11,985 nucleotides of DNA, taken from the NCBI GenBank assembly GCA_046047235.1, contig JBJOII010000166.1:1-11985 (forward strand). The letters are read 5' to 3'. The notes beneath the pieces were generated by a model. That model had not been told where the DNA came from. It worked only from the letters and a program-made list of their open reading frames with translations, and did no database searches. Positions within the stretch are counted from its first letter, which is position 1; each line of letters opens with the position of its first letter. Positions 1-6,078 of this stretch are shown here, in pieces. The stretch is from JBMTVN01 sp046047235. Lineage in GTDB: Bacteria > Verrucomicrobiota > Verrucomicrobiia > Limisphaerales > JAHDYP01. The position numbers were made by a program, and so were the translations under genes.

Positions 1-3
1 CCA

Positions 4-59
4 ATCTCCGATCTCCCATATCCGATCTCCCATCTCCGACATCCGTCATCCCCTCTCCC
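4..59. repeat. Tandem array of eight 7-bp units
   Basis: Read from base 4 the sequence falls into eight adjacent heptamers: atctccg, atctccc, atatccg, atctccc, atctccg, acatccg, tcatccc, ctctccc. The consensus is ATCTCCS, or SGGAGAT on the other strand. The first five units are nearly perfect and the last three are degenerate, as expected of an array decaying at one end. It lies 25 bp past the stop codon of the yecH-like gene and may continue beyond the left edge of the window. Heptanucleotide arrays are known from several bacterial groups such as cyanobacteria; the function here is unknown. Confidence 0.8.
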
Positions 60-84
60 CCAGCTCCTGCGCGCCGCGGGCGCA

Positions 85-339
85 TCAGTGCCCGCAGATA
101 CTCGAAGCATCCATCCCTAAACCGCCTTCCACCGCCTTGAACTTCCCCCTCGCCTCAAGAAACCCCACCAGATCATCCGCCGTCATCTGATCCGCCGCAC
201 AGGTGTGAAACCGCGCATCCACCCCAAATCGCTCATGGATGGCAGCAATCAACCCCTCGCGGCTATAGGCCTTCCCCGTCTCCACCATCATCTCCATCAC
301 CTCGTGTCCGTGTATGCTTCGCACCATTCCAATGCTCAT
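85..339 (-). CDS. yecH: YecH family (DUF2492) putative metal-binding protein
   Basis: An 84-residue cytoplasmic protein that matches the E. coli YecH family over its whole length as I remember it. Visible features are the N-terminal S-I-H-G-H-E-V motif (His10, His12), the R-F-H-T-C-A segment (His45, Cys47), M-T-A-D-D-L-V, G-K-F (residues 65-67) and the terminal I-C-G-H (Cys82, His84). The conserved His and Cys residues at both ends and in the middle suggest metal binding; the cellular role of the family is not established. The ATG at 339 is chosen, but Met5 (327) is possible because neither has a convincing ribosome binding site. It is divergent from the sulfatase at 462, with a 122-bp shared upstream region in which I see no strong promoter. 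There is no signal peptide or membrane segment. Confidence 0.88.
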   Translation of the reverse strand: MSIGMVRSIHGHEVMEMMVETGKAYSREGLIAAIHERFGVDARFHTCAADQMTADDLVGFLEARGKFKAVEGGLGMDASSICGH

Positions 340-461
340 GAAAATACTCTAACCGCCCCACACCCGGCAGAAATGACCCAAGTCAATTCCGCAAAAATAC
401 CCGCAACTCGCTCTAAACGATTGAACACCTGGACCAATCCCCCAATCATACCCCCCACCCC

Positions 462-2012
462 ATGCGGCTCGCTCTCCCCATCCTGATACTACTGGCTAAT
501 CTAAGCGTCCTGGCCTCCACTCAAGACCCCACCCCTCCCGCCCCACCAAACATCGTGCTCATCCTCGCCGATGATATGGGCTTCAGTGACCTCGGCTGCT
601 ATGGCAGTGAAATTCATACCCCCAACCTCGATAGGCTCGCCCGCGAAGGCATGCGGTTCACCGAATTCCATAACACCTCCAAATGCTTCCCCTCCCGAGC
701 CTGCCTCCTCACCGGCGTCTACGCCCAGCAATGCGGCATGGACCGCAAAGGCGCCGTCATCCAAAACGCCATCACGCTCGGCGAAGCCCTCCAACCCGCC
801 GGCTACACCACTCTCTGGTCCGGTAAACATCACGGCACGGAAAACCCCTACAACCGGGGATTCCACCACTACGCCGGCCTGCGCGACGGTGCCTGCAACC
901 ACTTCAACCCAGGCCTCCCCCGCCCCAAAGAACCGCCCCCAGCCCAAAAGAGCAGCTACGGCAAACGCACGTTCTGCTTCGATGCCCAAACCATCCAACC
1001 CTTCACCCCCACCAACGGCTTCTACACCACCGACGCCTTCACAGATTGGGCCCTCCAGTGGCTCGACGAAATCCACTCAAACCAGAACCAAAAACCCTTC
1101 TTCCTCTACCTCGCCTACACCGCACCCCACGACCCACTCATGGCCTGGCCTGACGACATCGCCAAATACGCGACAACCTACAACGCCGGCTACCAACAGA
1201 TCCGTGAACAGCGCTACCAAAAGCAAATCCAACTCGGACTCCTCAATCCCACCACCGCTCCCCTCAGCCCTCAGGAAGCGCCCAACTGGAACTCGCTCCC
1301 ACCTGACACCCGCACCACCGAAATCCAACGCATGCAGGTCTACGCCGCCATGATCGACCGCCTCGACCAAAACGTCGGCCGCCTCCTCCAAAAACTCCAG
1401 TCCATCCAACGCCTCGAGAATACTCTTATCCTCTTTGCCAGCGATAACGGAGCCAGTAGCGAATCCGTGGAAATCGGCTCCGGCGAAATCGGCACGGTCG
1501 GCCGATGGACCTCCCAGCTCGGTGACTGGGCCAATGTCTCCAATACCCCCTACCGCAAATACAAAAACTTCAGCCTCCAGGGAGGCATCAAGACCCCGCT
1601 GATCGCCTGGTGGCCCAACCACATCCAACCCAACACAATCAATGACGCCCCCGGCCACTTCATCGATGTCATGCCCACCCTCATCGAAATAGCCGGCGCC
1701 TCCTACCCCAAACCGTCCCCTCCGCAAACACTCACCCCACTCCAGGGCGTCAGCCTCCTGCCCGCCCTCCACGGAAAACCACTCAACCGCCCCACCCCCA
1801 TCTTCTGGCAATGGGCCAAAGGTCGCGCCATCCGCCATCAAAACTGGAAACTCGTCTCCCAAACCGGTGACCAACCCAGTTGGGAACTCTATAACCTCGA
1901 CGCCGACCGCACTGAACTCCATAACCTCGCCAGCCAATACCCCGATAAAGTCCAGTCCTTGTCCGCCAAATGGAGAACCTGGTACCAGGAAGCCACCCAA
2001 ACCCAACGCTAA
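462..2012 (+). CDS. Secreted formylglycine-dependent sulfatase (arylsulfatase type)
   Basis: A 516-residue sulfatase of the alkaline-phosphatase fold that hydrolyses sulfate esters, probably outside the cytoplasm. Residues 1-19 are a signal peptide (hydrophobic L-P-I-L-I-L-L core, cleavage near Ala18/Ser19). Metal-binding Asp37-Asp38 lie in I-L-A-D-D-M-G. The maturation motif C-F-P-S-R starts at Cys75, the residue expected to become formylglycine, and is followed by the usual L-L-T-G. Further landmarks are G-K-H-H (121-124, where many sulfatases have G-K-W-H), A-P-H-D (221-224) and the metal-site D-N-G (328-330). The C-terminal W-E-L-Y-N-L and E-L-H-N-L-A are typical family endings. Length is normal. 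The stop is 13 bp before the aldolase-like gene, so the two probably form an operon. Substrate cannot be read from sequence; a sulfated polysaccharide is likely. No maturating enzyme (FGE or anSME) is encoded here. Confidence 0.93.
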   Translation: MRLALPILILLANLSVLASTQDPTPPAPPNIVLILADDMGFSDLGCYGSEIHTPNLDRLAREGMRFTEFHNTSKCFPSRACLLTGVYAQQCGMDRKGAVIQNAITLGEALQPAGYTTLWSGKHHGTENPYNRGFHHYAGLRDGACNHFNPGLPRPKEPPPAQKSSYGKRTFCFDAQTIQPFTPTNGFYTTDAFTDWALQWLDEIHSNQNQKPFFLYLAYTAPHDPLMAWPDDIAKYATTYNAGYQQIREQRYQKQIQLGLLNPTTAPLSPQEAPNWNSLPPDTRTTEIQRMQVYAAMIDRLDQNVGRLLQKLQSIQRLENTLILFASDNGASSESVEIGSGEIGTVGRWTSQLGDWANVSNTPYRKYKNFSLQGGIKTPLIAWWPNHIQPNTINDAPGHFIDVMPTLIEIAGASYPKPSPPQTLTPLQGVSLLPALHGKPLNRPTPIFWQWAKGRAIRHQNWKLVSQTGDQPSWELYNLDADRTELHNLASQYPDKVQSLSAKWRTWYQEATQTQR

Positions 2013-2025
2013 ACCCATCACCCCT

Positions 2026-2949
2026 ATGCAACGCCTCCAAGGAATCATCCCCCCTGTCGTCACCCCTCTCACCAACCGGAGCACTCTCGATAACGCCGGC
2101 CTCGAACACCTCCTCCACCACATCACCCAAGGCGGAGTCAACGCACTCTTCATCCTCGGCACCACCGGCGAAGCCCCCAGCCTGAGCTATAAACTCCGCC
2201 GCGAAGTCATCCAGTCAGCCTGCCAGATCACCCCATCCTCCTTCCCCGTCCTCGTCGGCATCACCGATACCGCCTTCGATGAATCCGTCGCGCTCGCCAA
2301 AACCGCCGCCGACCACGGAGCCTCTGCCCTGGTCCTCGCCATGCCCTACTACTTCCCCGCCGGCCAAACAGAACTCCTCGACTATATCCGTCACCTCCTC
2401 CCCGAACTACCCCTGCCCCTCATGCTCTACAACATGCCCGCCATGACCAAGGTCCGGTTCGAACTCGAAACCCTCCAGCAACTCACCCAGGAATCCAAAA
2501 TCATCGGCATCAAAGATAGCAGCGGTGACCTCAACTACTACCAATCCATCCTCACCCTCCGCTCCACCCGCCCCGATTGGACCTTCTTCATGGGCCCCGA
2601 AGAACTCCTCATCCAATCCGTCCAACTCGGCGGCGACGGCGGCGTCAACGGCGGCGCCAATATCTTCCCCACTCTATTCACCCAAGCCTATCAGGCCGCC
2701 ACAAATCACAACGAACCCGATTGCACCCGCCTCCAAACACTCATCCAATCCTGGCACCGCGCCTACCAAATCGGCAAATACCCCTCGCGCTTCATCAAAG
2801 CAACCAAATGCGCCCTCTCCCTCCTCAATATCTGCAGCGACTTCATGGCCGAACCCTTCCACCGCTTTAACCCACCCGAACGCCAGCAAATCGAAACTAT
2901 CCTCCACGAACTCCTCCCCCAAATCACTGAACTCAACCAGCTCACGTAA
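2026..2949 (+). CDS. DapA/NanA-superfamily aldolase or lyase (dihydrodipicolinate synthase family, non-canonical)
   Basis: A 307-residue TIM-barrel class I aldolase. The reading frame is open from 1867 within the sulfatase gene, but homology starts at M-Q-R-L-Q-G-I-I-P-P-V-V-T-P-L, so the ATG at 2026 is chosen. Family marks are G-T-T-G-E (45-49), Tyr108-Tyr109 near the position of the E. coli Tyr107 relay, catalytic Tyr135 in L-Y-N-M-P, and the Schiff-base lysine Lys163 in I-G-I-K-D-S-S-G. True DapA has an arginine five residues after the catalytic Tyr (Arg138 in E. coli) that binds the substrate carboxylate; here that position is Met140. This argues against lysine biosynthesis and for a catabolic lyase or aldolase acting on a 2-keto sugar acid or a sialic-acid-like substrate. 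The spacing of 13 bp from the sulfatase supports a shared transcript. Exact reaction is unknown. Confidence 0.88.
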   Translation: MQRLQGIIPPVVTPLTNRSTLDNAGLEHLLHHITQGGVNALFILGTTGEAPSLSYKLRREVIQSACQITPSSFPVLVGITDTAFDESVALAKTAADHGASALVLAMPYYFPAGQTELLDYIRHLLPELPLPLMLYNMPAMTKVRFELETLQQLTQESKIIGIKDSSGDLNYYQSILTLRSTRPDWTFFMGPEELLIQSVQLGGDGGVNGGANIFPTLFTQAYQAATNHNEPDCTRLQTLIQSWHRAYQIGKYPSRFIKATKCALSLLNICSDFMAEPFHRFNPPERQQIETILHELLPQITELNQLT

Positions 2950-2977
2950 TCCTTGGGTTGACTTCGCGCTTCTAATC

Positions 2978-3061
2978 AGGTTGCCATACCCCCACGGATT
3001 AAACGGCAAAAGGAGCCTCTTCGGACCCGGATAGCACGGTCGGCCCCCAATCAGGCAACCT
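2978..3061. repeat. Inverted repeat (8-bp arms) in the aldolase-mscS gap
   Basis: The arm aggttgcc at 2978-2985 is matched exactly by its reverse complement ggcaacct at 3054-3061, with 68 bp between. Both arms are preceded by the same aatc sequence. The enclosed region is less C-skewed than its surroundings (my count for 3001-3060 is 21 C to 16 G). A -35-like TTGACT lies just upstream at 2958-2963, but I find no matching -10 element. It could be an mscS leader structure, a small RNA, or chance. Confidence 0.3.
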
Positions 3062-3115
3062 CAGCCCTCAAACCCCAAACCCACCCGCGGGCAAAGGACA
3101 AAACAAAGCATAACC

Positions 3116-4183
3116 ATGGAACAGGACACCAACCTCGTCGCCAACCTCACCACAAACTCCCTCCCCGCCCCCCTCACAACGAACAGCGCCGAAGTAACGG
3201 CTACCAACTTCGTCGACGCTCTCGGAAGCTCCGTCGCCCAAGGCACCGAAAAAGTCAACGCCTTCGTCACCTGGATCCAGACGGAATCACCACGTTGGCT
3301 GGCCACCGAAGGCCTCGCCATCCTCTTCACGCTCTTCCTCGCCGCCGTCGGACTACGCCTCTCCCGCACTCTCGCATCCCGCCTCACCACGTTCCTCGCC
3401 CGCGGCAAACAGGACGCAGAATCCCAAAAACGCGCCGACACCCTTGCCGGAGTCGTCCGTTGGGTCCTCCGCATCAGTATCTACATCATCGCCGGCATGA
3501 TGATTCTCAAAAAGCTCGGCCTCGAAATCGGCCCCATCATCGCCGCCGCCGGTATAGTCGGCCTCGCCGTCGGATTCGGTGCACAGAACCTCGTCCAGGA
3601 CATCATCAGCGGCTTCTTCATCCTCCTCGAAGATCAGGTCCGCGTCGGCGATGTCGTCAACCTCAACGACAAAGGCGGCCTCGTCGAACGAATCACCCTC
3701 CGCATGATCGTCCTCCGTGACCTCGCAGGAAATGTCCACTACGTCAGAAATGGCCAGATCAATGTGATCACCAATATGACCAAGGAATACTCCAACTACG
3801 TGTTCGATATCGGCGTCGCCTATCGCGAAAACACCGATGACGTCATCGCCGCCGTTAAAGAAGTCGACGAAGACATCCGCCAGGACGCCGCCTTCAAGGA
3901 CGATATCCTCGCACCCCTCGAAGTACTCGGCGTGGATAAATTCGATAGCTCAGCCGTCATCATCAAAGCCCGCATCAAAACCAAACCCATCCAACAATGG
4001 CGCATCGGCCGCGAATTCAACCGCCGCATGAAAATCAAATTCGATGAATATGGCATCGAAATCCCCTTCCCCCACATGACCCTCTACCCGGGACAGGACA
4101 AACAAGGGAACTCCCCCGCGTTCTCCCTCCAGCAAAACACACCCCCCACCCCTGCCCGCTCAAGACACACCACAACGAAATAA
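3116..4183 (+). CDS. MscS family small-conductance mechanosensitive ion channel
   Basis: A 355-residue inner-membrane channel expected to open under membrane tension and release solutes during hypo-osmotic shock. After a polar Thr/Asn-rich N-terminus of about 60 residues, TM1 spans about 62-83 and TM2 about 112-133. The pore-lining TM3 spans about 138-170, with the Gly/Ala-rich A-A-A-G-I-V-G-L-A-V-G-F-G-A-Q that defines MscS. The middle beta domain follows (D-Q-V-R-V-G-D-V-V, 173-181, then V-R-N-G-Q-I-N-V-I-T-N), and then the alpha/beta C-terminal domain ending near P-H-M-T-L-Y-P. It is longer than E. coli MscS (286 residues) because of the extra N- and C-terminal tails. The gap of 166 bp from the aldolase gene suggests its own promoter. 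It starts with ATG without a close Shine-Dalgarno; AAAGGA lies about 17 bases upstream. Confidence 0.93.
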   Translation: MEQDTNLVANLTTNSLPAPLTTNSAEVTATNFVDALGSSVAQGTEKVNAFVTWIQTESPRWLATEGLAILFTLFLAAVGLRLSRTLASRLTTFLARGKQDAESQKRADTLAGVVRWVLRISIYIIAGMMILKKLGLEIGPIIAAAGIVGLAVGFGAQNLVQDIISGFFILLEDQVRVGDVVNLNDKGGLVERITLRMIVLRDLAGNVHYVRNGQINVITNMTKEYSNYVFDIGVAYRENTDDVIAAVKEVDEDIRQDAAFKDDILAPLEVLGVDKFDSSAVIIKARIKTKPIQQWRIGREFNRRMKIKFDEYGIEIPFPHMTLYPGQDKQGNSPAFSLQQNTPPTPARSRHTTTK

Positions 4184-4220
4184 TCACCCCACCAGGAACA
4201 CCCAGCTGCAAATTTTTGTA

Positions 4221-4249
4221 TTGAATCACAACCACAACACCCTAGTTAT
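4221..4249 (+). promoter_or_regulatory. Weak candidate promoter upstream of argA
   Basis: The 111-bp gap between mscS and argA holds the only AT-rich patch nearby (4211-4226). A -35-like TTGAAT at 4221-4226 is followed after 17 bp by AGTTAT at 4244-4249, which keeps three of six consensus positions of the -10 box. TGAATCA at 4222-4228 resembles one half of an E. coli ArgR box, but no second half is visible. This is suggestive only. Confidence 0.22.
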
Positions 4250-4294
4250 CCCCCTCGAACAAATTTAGACCGACGCAGCTAACGCAACACCACA

Positions 4295-5572
4295 GTGAAA
4301 GCAACCGACCTTCGCGGCATCCTCCAATATGTGCCCCGCTTCCGGGAGAAGGTCTTCGTCATCGCCATCGATGGCGGAATCGTCACCCACGATAACTTCC
4401 CCAATATCCTCATCGATATCGCGGTACTGCGCTCACTCAGTATCCGCGTCGTCCTGGTCCACGGCGCCTCAGCCCAAATCCGCGACATGGCCACAGCCGA
4501 AGGAATCACCCCCTCAGACCTCGACGGCGCCGGCGTCACCAACGAAGCCACCCTTCGGCTCGCCCTAACCGCAGCCAACCGCCTCACCCACGAAATCCTC
4601 GAAGGCCTCAGCGCTAACGACCTCCGCGCTGTCTCCACCAACGCCGTCATCGCCTTCCCTCTCGGGATCCTCAAAGGCGTCGATCACCAGCAAACCGGCA
4701 AAGTCGAGAGAATCGACGTCGAACTCATCCAAAGCCTCCTCGGCCAAGGCATCATACCCGTCGTCGCACCCCTCGGCTTCGACGGCGATGGACATACCTA
4801 CCGCGTCAATTCCGACTCCATTGCCTACGAACTCGCGAAAGGCCTCGGTGCCGTCAAACTGATCTACATCACCACTTGCGACGGCCTGGCCGCCCACGGC
4901 GAACTGATCCGCCAAATCGCTGTCGGCGACCTCGGACGGCTCCTCGACAAAAATCAAATCGACAACCAAGTCGTGTCAAAGGCCAGACATGCCCACTCCG
5001 CCTGCCTCGCAGGCGTCCCCCGCGTCCACGTCATCAATGGCCACCTCGATGAATGCGTCCTCGCCGAAGTCTTCTCCAACGAAGGCGTCGGAACCCTCGT
5101 CTACGCCAATGAATACCAGCAAATCCGACGGGCTCTCAAAAAAGACATCCGCAGCCTGTTGAAACTCATCCACTCGGCCGTCGTCAGTCAGGAACTCCTG
5201 AAACGGAACCGCACCACGCTGGAAAGACAGCTCGAGGACTATTACCTCTTCGAAATCGACCGCAACCCGATCGCCTGTGTCGCCCTGCACCCATACCCCG
5301 GAAGCGCCAAGGCAGAAATCGCATGTCTCTGCGTCAGCCCCTCCCACGAAAATCAGGGCATCGGCCGCAAAATGATGCAGTTCGCCGAAACAAAAGCCCG
5401 CGAAAAAGGCCTGGAAACTCTCTTCGCCCTCTCCACCCAAGCCTTCACCTACTTCCAGTCCAAAGCCGGCTTCGTGGAAGGTAGCCCCGAAGATCTGCCA
5501 CCCGAACGCCGCGAACGCTACGAACAAAGCGGCCGTCGCTCCAAGGTGCTCATCAAACACCTCCGCCCCTGA
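4295..5572 (+). CDS. argA: Amino-acid N-acetyltransferase (N-acetylglutamate synthase, ArgA type)
   Basis: A 425-residue cytoplasmic enzyme that acetylates L-glutamate with acetyl-CoA, the first step of arginine biosynthesis. It has the classical two-domain form (E. coli ArgA has 443 residues). An amino-acid-kinase-like domain spans about 1-285 (V-L-V-H-G at 53-57, V-N-S-D-S-I-A at 171-177, V-V-S-K-A-R at 226-231). A C-terminal GNAT acetyltransferase domain spans about 290-425, with acetyl-CoA loop Q-G-I-G-R-K at 354-359, Y-F-Q-S-K-A-G-F at 386-393 and the ArgA-type ending R-R-S-K-V-L-I. The N-terminal lysine-rich ArgA segment and mitochondrial-type NAGS features are not seen. The start is GTG, fixed because homology (T-D-L-R-G-I-L-Q-Y-V-P-R-F-R) begins immediately; no Shine-Dalgarno is visible. 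Arginine feedback inhibition is typical of the family but cannot be judged here. It overlaps the next gene by one base. Confidence 0.94.
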   Translation: MKATDLRGILQYVPRFREKVFVIAIDGGIVTHDNFPNILIDIAVLRSLSIRVVLVHGASAQIRDMATAEGITPSDLDGAGVTNEATLRLALTAANRLTHEILEGLSANDLRAVSTNAVIAFPLGILKGVDHQQTGKVERIDVELIQSLLGQGIIPVVAPLGFDGDGHTYRVNSDSIAYELAKGLGAVKLIYITTCDGLAAHGELIRQIAVGDLGRLLDKNQIDNQVVSKARHAHSACLAGVPRVHVINGHLDECVLAEVFSNEGVGTLVYANEYQQIRRALKKDIRSLLKLIHSAVVSQELLKRNRTTLERQLEDYYLFEIDRNPIACVALHPYPGSAKAEIACLCVSPSHENQGIGRKMMQFAETKAREKGLETLFALSTQAFTYFQSKAGFVEGSPEDLPPERRERYEQSGRRSKVLIKHLRP

Positions 5573-6078
5573 TGTCACAGGATAATTCCATCGCCAAAAT
5601 CCTGCTCATCGCCCTGCTCGCATCCCTCGTCTTCTACGTCGGAGGTTTCTCCCTCAACGAATACCTGCGACAACGCCGCGGACCCTGGGAAATAACCTTC
5701 GCCTCACCCAACGCACAAACGACCTCCATCACCATCACACAACCCCACCTCCGTATCGGCCCCGTTACCCTGAACTTCACCAACGCCACGGAACTCCTAC
5801 CCTCCGCCAAAACCGTCCGCTTCGATACCGCACGCACCACCATCCCCCTCGGCCAAGTCAAATATGATGACCTCACCTACCTCCCCGGCGTCGTCACTCT
5901 CGACCTCCTGGGCCACGAAATCGAAGTGCTCCCCCGACTCCTCTACATCGACCGCCAACCCTTCCAGTGGACCGATGTCCGCGAACTCTCCCTCGAAGCA
6001 ATAACCGCTACTGATATAACAAATACTCCCGCCTCCGAACCCCAAACTCAGCAAGTCCCTTCCGCCACAAAGCTGTAA
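5572..6078 (+). CDS. Hypothetical membrane-anchored protein coupled to argA
   Basis: A 168-residue protein I do not recognise. Residues about 8-26 form one hydrophobic segment (I-L-L-I-A-L-L-A-S-L-V-F-Y-V), probably an uncleaved membrane anchor. The rest is predicted extracytoplasmic and rich in alternating hydrophobic and polar residues, suggesting beta structure. The last about 25 residues are Thr/Pro/Gln-rich and look disordered. The ATG shares its A with the argA TGA stop (TGATG), which strongly suggests translational coupling; no Shine-Dalgarno is visible. Its final 71 bp lie opposite the 3' end of the convergent NamZ-domain gene, so the low-complexity tail is antisense to conserved coding sequence. 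A role in arginine synthesis is not implied by its sequence; the coupling may only reflect cotranscription. Confidence 0.72.
   Translation: MSQDNSIAKILLIALLASLVFYVGGFSLNEYLRQRRGPWEITFASPNAQTTSITITQPHLRIGPVTLNFTNATELLPSAKTVRFDTARTTIPLGQVKYDDLTYLPGVVTLDLLGHEIEVLPRLLYIDRQPFQWTDVRELSLEAITATDITNTPASEPQTQQVPSATKL

Noticed and set aside
76..95. Inverted repeat gcgggc / gcccgc around the yecH stop as a terminator
   Set aside because: The 6-bp stem spans the stop codon and no T run follows on the minus strand; it is easily chance in GC-rich sequence.
421..449. TTGAAC - 17 bp - AATCAT as a promoter for the first sulfatase
   Set aside because: It matches only four of six positions in each box and lies only 12 bp from the start codon; nothing else supports it.
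501..1076. Long minus-strand frames opposite the sulfatase, aldolase, channel and argA genes
   Set aside because: They are Gly/Glu/Val-rich shadows created by the strand skew and codon use of the real + strand genes.
1867..2025. Extended N-terminus of the aldolase-like protein starting inside the sulfatase gene
   Set aside because: The 53 extra residues are the wrong frame of the sulfatase C-terminus; homology begins at the ATG at 2026.
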